Shown here piece by piece: positions 52,810-61,562 of a DNA stretch of 64,000 nt. Made by a program: the position numbers and the translations under genes. Each line of letters starts with the position of its first letter. Position 1 is the first letter of the stretch. The notes below the pieces were generated by a model that ran no database searches, had not been told where the DNA came from, and saw only the letters and a list, made by a program, of their open reading frames with translations. Origin of the DNA: Mesorhizobium sp. (GTDB lineage: Bacteria; Pseudomonadota; Alphaproteobacteria; Rhizobiales; Rhizobiaceae); contig NZ_SUHQ01000004.1 in assembly GCF_004962245.1 (NCBI RefSeq), positions 124,001-188,000 on the forward strand, written 5' to 3'.

Positions 52810-54132
52810 GTGCCAGACGACCCGTCCAATCTCGAATTCAAGCCTCGCGTCAAGGGCAGCGTCATGGGCTTTCCGGCGCATGAGGGACGGCCTGGCGCGC
52901 TCGGCGAGGTTCATGCCCGTCCGCATCCGCTGGTCGAGAAGCCGCGTGTGCTGGTGCAGCTTTCCTTCATGACCGAAGCTGGATCCGGCGTCGACCAGGC
53001 CGTGCTTTCCGAATTGTCACGGCGCCTTGGCATCGCCGCGCCCGACCCTCATGCCCGCCACCACGCGATGAAGTGGGGCAAGGGCTCTTTGCGCTGGGAG
53101 CGGCACACGGAATTCTCGACCTATCTGTGGGAAGGGCCGCTCGCAGAAAACGGCAGGGCCCAGGAAGATTCGCCGTTCGGCCACGGGTTCTCCCCGCCTG
53201 GAACGGTGATTTCCGGCATCAGGCTCGAAATCAGGAAGTGGACGCAGGCGAGCGAAAAGCTGATCGCCGGCTTCGACCCGACCAGCCTTTGCTATTCGCT
53301 TGTCGAGCGCGGCAACGCCGCCATCGTCACCGATTTCCGCCAGGACGGCGACGGCATGACCCGCATGCTGGTGCTCGACCGCGGCCTGACGCCGGCACGC
53401 ACCGGCGCGTTGGCGCAACGGCTGATCGACATCGAAACCTACCGCACGCTGGCCATGCTTGGCCTGCCGCTGGCGCTGACGCTGTCCGCGCGCACGCGCC
53501 GCATCGAGGACCGGCTGGCGCAGGCCACGCTGGAAATGAAAGTCGCCGAAACCCGCGACAGCCAGACGCTGCTTGCCGACCTGACCGAGCTTGCCGCAGA
53601 GCTGGAGGCCGATGCCGCCTCCAGCCTCTACCGCTTCGGCGCCAGCCGAGCCTATGACGGCATCGTCCGCGAACGACTGGAGGCGCTCGAGGAAGAGGCG
53701 GTGCCCGGTTACGACACCTGGGGCGGTTTCCTGCAGCGCCGCGTTGCTCCCGCCATGCGCACCTGCCGTTCGGTCGAGGAGCGTCAGGCCAATCTGTCGA
53801 CGAAGCTCACCCGCGCCACCACGCTGCTGCGCACCTGGGTCGATGTCGAGGTCGAGAAGCAGAACCGCGATCTGCTGGCGTCGATGAACAACCGCGCCCG
53901 CCTGCAATTGCGGCTGCAGCAGACGGTGGAGGGTCTCTCTGTCGCCGCCGTCTCCTACTACGTCGTCGGCCTCATCGGCTACGTCGCCAAGGGCGCTTCG
54001 ATCTTCGGCCATGCCTTTGCGCCGGAGGTCGTCACCGCCGCCTCGGTGCCGCTGGCTATCCTGCTCGTCTGGTGGGGCGTGCGCCGTGTGCGCCGGATGC
54101 ACTCCGAGCCCGCCAAGCCGGCGGGTGAGTAG
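52810..54132 (+). CDS. DUF3422 family membrane-anchored protein
   Basis: Protein of 440 residues matching DUF3422: N-terminal GALGEVHARPHPLVEKPRV near 30-48, a large cytoplasmic helical region, and two membrane segments near the C-terminus (about 378-400 and 408-428), like a CorA-type layout. Function unknown. It starts with GTG 52810 behind AGGGGACC; an in-frame ATG at 52864 is the alternative. Divergent from the GntR gene across 209 bp. Confidence 0.82.
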   Translation: MPDDPSNLEFKPRVKGSVMGFPAHEGRPGALGEVHARPHPLVEKPRVLVQLSFMTEAGSGVDQAVLSELSRRLGIAAPDPHARHHAMKWGKGSLRWERHTEFSTYLWEGPLAENGRAQEDSPFGHGFSPPGTVISGIRLEIRKWTQASEKLIAGFDPTSLCYSLVERGNAAIVTDFRQDGDGMTRMLVLDRGLTPARTGALAQRLIDIETYRTLAMLGLPLALTLSARTRRIEDRLAQATLEMKVAETRDSQTLLADLTELAAELEADAASSLYRFGASRAYDGIVRERLEALEEEAVPGYDTWGGFLQRRVAPAMRTCRSVEERQANLSTKLTRATTLLRTWVDVEVEKQNRDLLASMNNRARLQLRLQQTVEGLSVAAVSYYVVGLIGYVAKGASIFGHAFAPEVVTAASVPLAILLVWWGVRRVRRMHSEPAKPAGE

Positions 54133-54262
54133 AACCTCGCTCGGGAACGTTTAAAGACAGTCTGTGACCGCTGGCCGTTAGCGGCAGATTGCCGCTGCGG
54201 AAGGCTGCCCGGCATCGGCCCTCGAGTTCGGTCAAAGCAGGATTTGCAACAGGCACGAGTCG

Positions 54263-54283
54263 CTGGTAAAAGATTTTTACCAG
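54263..54283. promoter_or_regulatory. Operator palindrome upstream of glcD
   Basis: CTGGTAAAA-GAT-TTTTACCAG, a perfect 9-bp inverted repeat with a 3-base spacer, 20 bases before ATG 54304. TGGT-N-ACCA symmetry is typical of FadR/GlcC/LldR-type GntR operators. Position at the leader suggests repression or activation of the glc operon. Confidence 0.65.
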
Positions 54284-54303
54284 TCGATCGAAGGAGGCTG
54301 TCG

Positions 54304-55800
54304 ATGTCCGGCCTGCTGATGCCGAAGCCAGACGATGCCACGATGCGCCGGCGCGACGAGATCGTCGCCGATATGCGCATCATCGTGCCGGGCGAGGGCG
54401 TCGTCGACGCCGCTAATTCAATGCGCGCCTTCGAGAGCGATGGCCTTACCGCCTATCGGCAATTGCCGCTTGTCGTGGTGCTGCCCGAAACGGTGGCGCA
54501 GGTTTCCCGCGTGCTGAAATATTGCAACGACCGCAGCATCCGCGTTGTGCCGCGCGGCTCCGGCACCTCGCTGTCCGGCGGCGCGCTGCCGCTCGAAGAC
54601 GCAGTGCTGCTGGTCATGAGCCGCTTCAACCGCATCCTCGAGATCGATTTTCCCAACCGCACCGTCGTCGCCCAGCCGGGCGTCACCAACCTCGGCATCA
54701 CCACCGCCGTCGAGCAGGAGGGCTTTTATTACGCCCCCGATCCATCCTCCCAGATCGCCTGCTCGATCGGCGGCAATGTCGCGGAGAATTCCGGCGGCGT
54801 GCACTGCCTGAAATACGGCCTCACCGCCAACAATGTGCTCGGCATTGAAATGGTGCTGATGAATGGCGAGGTGGTGCGGCTTGGCGGCGGCCATCTCGAC
54901 GCCGAGGGCTACGACCTGCTCGGCGTCATGACCGGCTCCGAAGGGCTTCTCGGCGTCGTCACCGAGGTCACCGTGCGCATCCTGAAGAAGCCGGAGACGG
55001 CGCGTGCGCTTCTGATCGGTTTCCCGACCAGCGAGCAGGGCGGCCAATGCGTGGCCGACATCATCGGCGCCGGAATCATCCCCGGCGGCATGGAGATGAT
55101 GGACCGCCCGGCGATCCACGCCGCCGAGGATTTCGTCCATGCCGGTTATCCCCTGGATGTCGAGGCGCTGCTGATCGTCGAGCTCGACGGGCCGGGGGTG
55201 GAGGTCGATCACCTGATCGGCCTTGTCGAGGCCATCGCCTACAGGAACGGCTCGACCACCTGCCGCATTTCGCAGTCGGAGCAGGAACGGCTGAGCTTCT
55301 GGGCCGGCCGCAAGGCTGCCTTCCCGGCGGTCGGCCGCATCTCGCCCGACTACTACTGCATGGACGGCACCATCCCGCGCAAGGAACTGCCGCGCGTGCT
55401 GCACGGCATGCGCGAACTGTCCGAAAAATACGGGCTCGGCGTCGCCAATGTCTTCCACGCCGGCGATGGCAATCTGCATCCGCTCATCCTCTATGACGCC
55501 AACGTGCCCGGCGAACTCGACAAGGCGGAAAGTTTCGGCGCCGACATCCTGCGGCTCTGCGTCAAGGTCGGCGGCGTGCTGACCGGCGAGCACGGGGTGG
55601 GCGTGGAAAAGCGCGACCTGATGCCGGAAATGTTCAACCAGATCGATCTCGACCAGCAGATGCGGGTCAAATGCGCTTTCGACCCCAATCATCTGCTCAA
55701 TCCGGGTAAGGTGTTTCCGCAGTTGAGGCGATGCGCCGAACTGGGGCGAATGCATGTGCATCGGGGGCAGTTGGCGTTTCCGGATATTCCGAGGTTTTGA
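54304..55800 (+). CDS. glcD: Glycolate oxidase subunit GlcD
   Basis: FAD-linked oxidase of 498 residues. PCMH-type FAD domain with PRGSGTSLSGGALPLEDAVL near 81-100 and CSIGGNVAENSGGVHCLKYG near 153-172; C-terminal substrate domain with NVFHAGDGNLHPLILYD near 381-397 and TGEHGVGVEKRDLM near 427. Oxidises glycolate to glyoxylate with GlcE and GlcF. ATG 54304 follows GAAGGAGG. Its stop overlaps the start of the DUF559 gene inserted before glcE. Confidence 0.93.
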   Translation: MSGLLMPKPDDATMRRRDEIVADMRIIVPGEGVVDAANSMRAFESDGLTAYRQLPLVVVLPETVAQVSRVLKYCNDRSIRVVPRGSGTSLSGGALPLEDAVLLVMSRFNRILEIDFPNRTVVAQPGVTNLGITTAVEQEGFYYAPDPSSQIACSIGGNVAENSGGVHCLKYGLTANNVLGIEMVLMNGEVVRLGGGHLDAEGYDLLGVMTGSEGLLGVVTEVTVRILKKPETARALLIGFPTSEQGGQCVADIIGAGIIPGGMEMMDRPAIHAAEDFVHAGYPLDVEALLIVELDGPGVEVDHLIGLVEAIAYRNGSTTCRISQSEQERLSFWAGRKAAFPAVGRISPDYYCMDGTIPRKELPRVLHGMRELSEKYGLGVANVFHAGDGNLHPLILYDANVPGELDKAESFGADILRLCVKVGGVLTGEHGVGVEKRDLMPEMFNQIDLDQQMRVKCAFDPNHLLNPGKVFPQLRRCAELGRMHVHRGQLAFPDIPRF

Positions 55801-56318
55801 TGGCAACGTCTCAGAATGGCGGTTCCTCGCCCCCGCAAAGCGGGGGAGAGGTGGCTCGGGCGAAGCCCGAGACGGAGAGGGGGCCTGCGGCCGACGTGCC
55901 AAGCCGACGCTCACCTGAAAGGATCGCGCGTGCCCGCGCGCTTCGCCATGGCGACAATCCGGCGGAAGCAACCCTGTGGAACGAACTGAAAGCCAAGAAG
56001 CTTGGCGGATACAAATTCGTGCGTCAGATGCCGATCGGGCCATATTTCGCGGACTTCGCCTGCCGAAGCGAAAAACTGGTCGTCGAGCTGGACGGAAGTC
56101 AGCATGCCGAAAGTTCCTACGACAGGCGACGCGATGAATTCATGCGTGGCGAAGGATTCTCGGTCGTGCGGTTCTGGAACGTCGACGTACTCAAGGGCCG
56201 GACGAGCGTTTGCGAGACTATTCTTGCGGCGCTGGAAGGGCGACTGGCCGAAGACGTGATTGCCTCGGACCTGAGGTTCGTTCTTGCGGCCAAGAAGATT
56301 GGAGGTGGCGCTCTATGA
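55800..56318 (+). CDS. DUF559 endonuclease-domain protein inserted in the glc operon
   Basis: Protein of 172 residues. The first 35 or so residues (PPQSGGEVARAKPETERGPA) are encoded by a repeat element and look unnatural; the DUF559 domain (about 40-150) has ALRHGDNPAEATLW, YFADFACRSEKLVVELDGSQ and YDRRRDEFM, the Vsr/restriction-endonuclease-like fold with a conserved D-x(n)-E pattern. DUF559 genes are common, scattered and of unknown role. The gene is flanked by 60-bp inverted repeats and separates glcD from glcE, so it looks like a small mobile cassette. Confidence 0.85.
   Translation: MATSQNGGSSPPQSGGEVARAKPETERGPAADVPSRRSPERIARARALRHGDNPAEATLWNELKAKKLGGYKFVRQMPIGPYFADFACRSEKLVVELDGSQHAESSYDRRRDEFMRGEGFSVVRFWNVDVLKGRTSVCETILAALEGRLAEDVIASDLRFVLAAKKIGGGAL
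55823..55884. repeat. Left inverted repeat flanking the DUF559 gene
   Basis: Begins TTCCTCGCCCCC and ends GGAGAGGGGGC, with internal hairpins CCCCCGC-AAA-GCGGGGG and CTCGGGC-GAA-GCCCGAG. It is the imperfect reverse complement of 56321-56378 and encodes the N-terminus of the DUF559 protein. Confidence 0.8.
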
Positions 56319-56320
56319 TC

Positions 56321-56378
56321 GCCCCCTCTCCGGTTTGCTTCGCAAACCACCTCTCCCCCACTTTGTGGGGGCGAGGAA
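56321..56378. repeat. Right inverted repeat flanking the DUF559 gene
   Basis: GCCCCCTCTCCGGTTTGC at the left end and GGGGGCGAGGAA at the right; two internal hairpins (GGTTTGC-TTC-GCAAACC and CCCCCAC-TTT-GTGGGGG). Hairpin loops and stems differ from the left copy by compensating changes, as in families of palindromic repeats. Confidence 0.8.
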
Positions 56379-56394
56379 CCCAGGTTCTGCGGCC

Positions 56395-57651
56395 ATGACC
56401 ACCTTCACCCCCTCCACCGCAGCCGAAGTCCTCTCGACCGTCGCCTGGGCCGCGGCGGAGGACTCGCCGCTCGAAATCCTTGGTCATGGCTCCAAGCGCG
56501 GCATCGGCCGTCCGCAGCAGAGCGAACACACGCTCGACCTGTCGAAACTCACCGGCGTCACGCTCTACGAGCCGGCCGAACTGGTGCTGTCGGCGAAAGC
56601 CGGCACGCCGCTCGCCGAGATCGAAAGCCTCCTTGCCGAAAACGGCCAGCAGCTGGCCTTCGAGCCGCTGGATTATGGTCCGCTGCTCGGCGGTGAACCG
56701 GGAAAAGGTACGATCGGCGGCGTGCTCGCCGCGAACCTTTGCGGCCCGCGTCGGCTGAAAGCGGGTGCGGCGCGCGATCATATCCTTGGCATATCGGCCG
56801 TTTCGGGTCGCGGCGAGGCCTTCAAGTCCGGCGGCCGCGTGGTCAAGAACGTCACCGGCTACGACCTGTCGAAGCTCATGGCCAACAGCTGGGGTACGCT
56901 CGCCGTCCTCACCGATGTCACCTTCAAGGTGCTGCCATCAGCCGAGACCGAAGTCACGCTCGCTGTGCGCGGCCTGCTTGACGATCGCGCCGCCGCCGCC
57001 ATGGCGCTGGCGCTCGGCTCCAGTGCCGAGGTGTCGAGCGCTGCCCACCTTCCCGAACGCATTGCCGCACGGGTCGCCGGCGGCAGTCTCGGCAGCGCCG
57101 CGGCGACGCTGCTGCGCGTCGAGGGGTTCGGGCCGTCGGTCACCTACCGCATCGCCGCGCTGAAGGCCCTGCTCGCAAATGCCGGCCCGCTCGAGGAGAT
57201 TTCGGGCGAGGCCTCGCTTTCCGTCTGGCGCGATATCAGAGATTGCACGCCGTTTGCCGACGGCCTGGAAAAGCCTGTGTGGCGCGTGTCGATGGCGCCG
57301 TCGCAAGGCCACCAGATGCTGCTGGCGCTGCGCATGCAGGCGGCCGTCGATGCCTTCTATGACTGGCAGGGCGGATTGATCTGGCTGCGCATGGAGCATG
57401 GCGATCCCGAAGCCGATCTTCTGCGCGGACTGGTGCGACAGTATGGCGGCGGCCATGCGACGCTGGTGCGGGCGGCCCCTTCGCATCGCGCCGCCGTGCC
57501 GGTGTTCGAGCCGCAGGCGCCGCAACTGGCAGCCTTGTCGGCAAGGCTCAAAGCCGAATTCGACCCGAAGAACATCCTCAATCCCGGCCGTATGACGCCG
57601 GCTGCAGGCTCTGCTACTCTTGGCACGGCAACCGAGGGAGCAGCGTCATGA
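56395..57651 (+). CDS. glcE: Glycolate oxidase subunit GlcE
   Basis: FAD-binding subunit of 418 residues. PCMH domain with HGSKRGIGRP near 31-40, LLGGEPGKGTIGGVLAANLC near 98-117 and GRVVKNVTGYDLSKLMANSW near 145-164. Partner of GlcD in the membrane-associated glycolate oxidase complex. ATG 56395 lies 16 bases after the right repeat. Its leader is therefore made of the inserted element, not the ancestral glcD-glcE junction. Overlaps the next gene by 4 bases. Confidence 0.92.
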   Translation: MTTFTPSTAAEVLSTVAWAAAEDSPLEILGHGSKRGIGRPQQSEHTLDLSKLTGVTLYEPAELVLSAKAGTPLAEIESLLAENGQQLAFEPLDYGPLLGGEPGKGTIGGVLAANLCGPRRLKAGAARDHILGISAVSGRGEAFKSGGRVVKNVTGYDLSKLMANSWGTLAVLTDVTFKVLPSAETEVTLAVRGLLDDRAAAAMALALGSSAEVSSAAHLPERIAARVAGGSLGSAAATLLRVEGFGPSVTYRIAALKALLANAGPLEEISGEASLSVWRDIRDCTPFADGLEKPVWRVSMAPSQGHQMLLALRMQAAVDAFYDWQGGLIWLRMEHGDPEADLLRGLVRQYGGGHATLVRAAPSHRAAVPVFEPQAPQLAALSARLKAEFDPKNILNPGRMTPAAGSATLGTATEGAAS

Positions 57652-58049
57652 GCGACATCAATCCAGGCCCGACCGATTCCGGCAAACCCGCACCGCGCCA
57701 GACCGACCGCTGGCTGGAGCCAGGTCCGACCAACGCACTGGTCATCTACATCCTTTATCTCGCCAGCCTCGTCATCGGCGTCACCGCTATTGTCGGCATC
57801 GTTCTGGCCTATATCAACCGCGGCAAATCAGGTGGCTTTGTCGAGAGCCACTACACATTCCTGATCCGTACTTTCTGGATCGGCCTGCTTTATGCGCTGA
57901 TCTCGGTTGTGCTGATGATGGTGGCGATAGGCGTCGTGCTGATGTTCGCCGTCGCCGTCTGGTTCATCGCCCGCTGCATTCTCGGCCTGCAGGCGCTGCA
58001 GCGCGGCGAGCCGGTCAAAGACCCGGAAAGCTGGTTCCTCGGACTTTAG
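57648..58049 (+). CDS. Small membrane protein, DUF4870-like
   Basis: Protein of 133 residues with two or three membrane segments (about 30-52 and 75-112) and a short polar C-terminus (KDPESWFLGL). Matches the DUF4870 pattern of small integral membrane proteins. It is translated with glcE (ATGA overlap) and precedes glcF by 10 bases, so it may help anchor the oxidase, but DUF4870 proteins occur in many contexts. Confidence 0.75.
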   Translation: MSDINPGPTDSGKPAPRQTDRWLEPGPTNALVIYILYLASLVIGVTAIVGIVLAYINRGKSGGFVESHYTFLIRTFWIGLLYALISVVLMMVAIGVVLMFAVAVWFIARCILGLQALQRGEPVKDPESWFLGL

Positions 58050-58059
58050 GATTCTTTGC

Positions 58060-59391
58060 GTGCAGACCAATTTTTCGCTTGCCCAGCTTGCCGATCCACA
58101 TGTCGCGGAATCGGAAAAGATCCTGCGCAAATGCGTGCATTGCGGCTTCTGCACGGCCACCTGCCCGACCTATGTGACATTAGGCAACGAGCTGGATTCG
58201 CCGCGGGGGCGGATCTACCTGATCAAGGACATGCTGGAGAACGGCCGCCCCGCCGACAAGGAGATCGTCACCCATATCGACCGCTGCCTGTCCTGCCTCG
58301 CCTGCATGACCACCTGCCCGTCGGGCGTCAACTACATGCATCTGGTCGACCATGCGCGCGCCCACATCGAGGAGACCTACAAGCGCCCGCTGCCCGATCG
58401 GCTGACCCGCGCCATGCTGGCCTTCGTGCTGCCCTATCCCGCGCGCTTCCGCGCCGCGCTCAAACTGGCGAAGCTCGGCCGGCCATTCGCCGGACTGTTC
58501 GAAAAGGTCCCGGCGCTGAAGCCGCTGGGCGCGATGCTCAAGCTCGCTCCGGCATCGATTCCCGCGGCCTCGCCGATGGCTTCACCCGGCATCCATGCCG
58601 GGCAGGGCGCGAGAAAAATCGGCCGCGTCGCCATCCTCACCGGCTGCGCGCAATCGGTGCTCGATCCCAGCATCAACGACACGACGATCGCGTTGCTGAC
58701 GCGGCTGGGCGTCGAGGTCGTGGTGCCTGAGGGCGAGGGCTGCTGCGGCGCGCTGGTGCATCACATGGGCAGGGAAGACGCCGCCCTTGCCTCGGCGAGG
58801 CGCAATGTCGACGCCTGGATGCGCGCCATCGACCAGGGCGGGCTGGATGCCATCGTCATCACCGCGTCCGGCTGCGGCACCACCATCAAGGATTACGGCT
58901 TCATGCTGCGTCTCGATCCGGCCTATGCCGAAAAGGCGGCGCGTGTCTCGGCGCTGGCCAAGGACGTCACGGAATATCTGGCAAGCCTCGACCTGCCCGA
59001 GCCGGTGCGCACGCCAGGCACCATTGTCGCCTATCACTCCGCCTGCTCGATGCAGCACGGCCAGAAGATCACCCGCCAGCCCAAGGAGCTTCTCGCCAAG
59101 GCCGGCTTCGTCGTGCGCGAGCCGCGCGAGGGGCATCTGTGCTGCGGCTCGGCCGGCACCTACAACATCCTGCAATCCGGGATTTCGGCCCAGCTGCGTG
59201 ATCGCAAGGTCAGAAACATCGAGGCGACGGGGGCGGAAATCGTCGCCACCGGCAATATCGGCTGCATCACGCAGATCGCTTCCGCCGCGAAGATGCCGGT
59301 GGTGCACACGGTAAAACTGCTCGACTGGGCTTATGGCGGACCGCGGCCGCAGGGCGTCCGGGAAGACAGGACGGTCGTGGCGGCGGAGTGA
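58060..59391 (+). CDS. glcF: Glycolate oxidase iron-sulfur subunit GlcF
   Basis: Protein of 443 residues. Two 4Fe-4S ferredoxin motifs near the N-terminus (CVHCGFCTATCP at about 26-37 and CLSCLACMTTCP at about 77-88), then two CCG domains with GCAQSVLDPSIND and EGCCGALVHHMG near 230, and HLCCGSAGTYN near 359. Carries electrons from GlcD/E to the respiratory chain. Starts with GTG at 58060 behind TTAGGATTC. Last gene of the glc operon. Confidence 0.93.
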   Translation: MQTNFSLAQLADPHVAESEKILRKCVHCGFCTATCPTYVTLGNELDSPRGRIYLIKDMLENGRPADKEIVTHIDRCLSCLACMTTCPSGVNYMHLVDHARAHIEETYKRPLPDRLTRAMLAFVLPYPARFRAALKLAKLGRPFAGLFEKVPALKPLGAMLKLAPASIPAASPMASPGIHAGQGARKIGRVAILTGCAQSVLDPSINDTTIALLTRLGVEVVVPEGEGCCGALVHHMGREDAALASARRNVDAWMRAIDQGGLDAIVITASGCGTTIKDYGFMLRLDPAYAEKAARVSALAKDVTEYLASLDLPEPVRTPGTIVAYHSACSMQHGQKITRQPKELLAKAGFVVREPREGHLCCGSAGTYNILQSGISAQLRDRKVRNIEATGAEIVATGNIGCITQIASAAKMPVVHTVKLLDWAYGGPRPQGVREDRTVVAAE

Positions 59392-59420
59392 TCCACTGAC
59401 GCTCCCGAAGCGCTGCCGTC

Positions 59421-60341
59421 CTATTCCGCCGCGAGCTTGTCCACCACGCCGTAGGTCGCCTGGTAGAGCGCGCGCTGGCGGCTGAGCGCTACCATCGTGT
59501 TGCGCAGCAGGATCGCCACGGTAATGGGACCGACACCGCCCGGCACCGGCGTGATCCAGGACGCGACATGCTTGACGCTCTCGGTATCGACGTCGCCGAC
59601 GATGCGGCTTTCCCCGTTAGGGCCGATTTCCGAGTTGATGCCGATGTCGATGACGGCCGCACCCGGCTTGACCATGTCGGCCTTGATCAGCCGCGGCTTG
59701 CCGACGGCGACGAACAGCGCGTCGGCGCGGCGCGCGTGCGCCGCCACCGAACGCGTCATGTGATGGCAGACCGTCACCGTCGCGCCCTCGCTCATCAGCA
59801 GGAAGGCGATCGGTTTGCCGACGATCTCGGAATGGCCGACGACCACGACCTCGAGCCCCTTGAGATCGAGACCGGTTTCCTTCAGCAGTTCGACCGAGGC
59901 GGCCGCCGTACAGGGGGCAAGGTCGAGCTGGTTGTAGACGATGTTGCCGATCGAGGCCGGGTGCATGCCCTCGACGTCCTTCAGCGGATGCACCGCCGCC
60001 TGCAGCGTCCTGATCGGGATGTGCACAGGAACCGGCCGCTGGATGATGATGCCGGTGACGCGCGGGTCGGCGTTCAGGCCATGGATCGCCGCTTCGAGTT
60101 CGCCGGCGGTGATGTCGGCGCCAAACCGCCTTTCCTCGAACCCGATGCCGGCCAGGTCCGCCTTGGCGCGCTGGTTGCGCACATAGACATCGACCGCAGC
60201 TGTGTCGCCGACGGTGATCGACACCAGTTTGGGTGGAAAACCTTCGGCGTTGGCGATCGCTGCATCCTCGCGGACGGCGGCGATGATGCGTTGGGCGACC
60301 GGGCCGCCCCTGAGATAGCGGCTATCGTCGGACAGGGACAT
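59421..60341 (-). CDS. folD: FolD-like methylenetetrahydrofolate dehydrogenase, atypical active site
   Basis: Protein of 306 residues in the FolD family, which oxidises methylene-THF and hydrolyses methenyl-THF. Cofactor domain intact: VVVGHSEIVGKPIAFLLMS near 169 and ITPVPGGVGPITVAILLRNT near 265. The catalytic region is unusual: YVRNQRAKADLAG aligns to YxxxK with Gln in place of the catalytic Lys, KDVDG reads KDVEG, and QLPLP reads QRPVP. It may keep the dehydrogenase but lose the cyclohydrolase, or serve a special one-carbon path. ATG 60341 begins MSLSDDSRYL; the frame extends to 60383. Convergent with glcF. Confidence 0.88.
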   Translation of the reverse strand: MSLSDDSRYLRGGPVAQRIIAAVREDAAIANAEGFPPKLVSITVGDTAAVDVYVRNQRAKADLAGIGFEERRFGADITAGELEAAIHGLNADPRVTGIIIQRPVPVHIPIRTLQAAVHPLKDVEGMHPASIGNIVYNQLDLAPCTAAASVELLKETGLDLKGLEVVVVGHSEIVGKPIAFLLMSEGATVTVCHHMTRSVAAHARRADALFVAVGKPRLIKADMVKPGAAVIDIGINSEIGPNGESRIVGDVDTESVKHVASWITPVPGGVGPITVAILLRNTMVALSRQRALYQATYGVVDKLAAE

Positions 60342-60475
60342 GGATGAACCTTCTGTCTGGAAGCGTTGCAGCCGACATAGCAAAACTCTTTGGAAAATGG
60401 CAGCACGAAAGCGAACCGCTATGCCTCGCGCGCGACGTACCGGCCAAGCCTGACCTTACCGGGCTTTGTAAACGA

Positions 60476-60507
60476 AAAGGGCAGCGCGGTTTATTGCGCT
60501 GCCCTTT
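60476..60507 (-). terminator. Intrinsic terminator of the L,D-transpeptidase gene
   Basis: A perfect 12-bp stem AAAGGGCAGCGC / GCGCTGCCCTTT with an 8-base loop. On the minus strand it is followed by TTCGTTT and lies about 100 bases after the L,D-transpeptidase stop. Confidence 0.7.
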
Positions 60508-60604
60508 CGCGACTGGCCGCATCCCCACACGGCCCGTCCCCCGTTAACCTTCGACCGGTCTCAAAAACGATCCGCTTTCTGGACCATGTGATTCGCAGCC
60601 ACGA

Positions 60605-61351
60605 TCATATCACCACGACCGTCGTACCGACACTGACACGCTCATAGAGGTCGACGACGTCCTCGTTGCGCATGCGGATGCAGCCCGACGACACGGCGCC
60701 GCCGATCGTCCAGGGCTGGTTGGTGCCGTGGATGCGGTAGAGCGTCGAGCCGAGATAAAGCGCGCGCGCGCCGAGCGGGTTCTCGGCGCCGCCGGCGACA
60801 TAGGTCGGCAGGTAGCGGCCCTTGGCGGCTTCGCGCGTGATCATCTCCGCCGGCGGCCGCCATTCGGGCCAGACCTTCTTCTGCGTGATCTTGTGCTTTC
60901 CGGCCCATTCGAAGCCCGGCTTGCCGGTGCCGACGCCATAGCGCCGCGCCTTGCCGTTCTTCTCGACCAGATAAAGAAAATTCTCTCTCGTATCGATGAC
61001 GATCGTGCCCGGCTTGTGCGGGCCGTCATAGGCGACTTCCTGCGGCAGGTAGATCGGGTCGATCTGTGGGCGCGCGACCATGCGCTTCTTGGACGGCGCC
61101 TGCATCGCGGCCGTATGCAGCTCAGTCGGTTGTGCCTGCCGCTGATAACGGCGCTGCGGCTTTTGCATCTCTTGCCGGTTCTGCCGGACGATGCCCGGGG
61201 CGTGGCCAAGCTGCAGCACCCAGGGCGCCGAAAGGTCGGGGCTCACCACCACCGGCGGCCTGTCGGCGTAACGGTCATTGGCGCTGGAGGATGTAGCGGC
61301 AGCGGCAAGTACGGCTGCGGCGCCGAGCATCGGGAACAAAAATCTCTTCAT
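60605..61351 (-). CDS. L,D-transpeptidase (YkuD domain)
   Basis: Periplasmic enzyme of 248 residues with an N-terminal signal peptide (PMLGAAAVLAAAATSSSAND). The YkuD catalytic motif is complete: HGTNQPWTIGGAVSSGCIRM near 211-230, with the catalytic His and Cys. Forms 3-3 crosslinks in peptidoglycan or attaches proteins to it. The linker (about 55-90) is Gln/Arg-rich. Rhizobiales encode many paralogues, and the exact role is not readable. Confidence 0.9.
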   Translation of the reverse strand: MKRFLFPMLGAAAVLAAAATSSSANDRYADRPPVVVSPDLSAPWVLQLGHAPGIVRQNRQEMQKPQRRYQRQAQPTELHTAAMQAPSKKRMVARPQIDPIYLPQEVAYDGPHKPGTIVIDTRENFLYLVEKNGKARRYGVGTGKPGFEWAGKHKITQKKVWPEWRPPAEMITREAAKGRYLPTYVAGGAENPLGARALYLGSTLYRIHGTNQPWTIGGAVSSGCIRMRNEDVVDLYERVSVGTTVVVI

Positions 61352-61562
61352 CGGAACGCACCCTGATCGTCGAACATGCGGGGGCGAAAAGCGTCCCCGG
61401 TTTCCAGGACATTGGTGCGGAGCAGCAACCGAAACGTGAATCGGAATGCGTAAAATGCTCCTTTGTCAGTAAACCTCTTGGTGTGGTTACCGGCCGGTTC
61501 AGGAATCTGGTAAAGCCGGAGTAAAGCGGTGCAAAAAGCGCCTTAACGAATGGAATTTCGCC

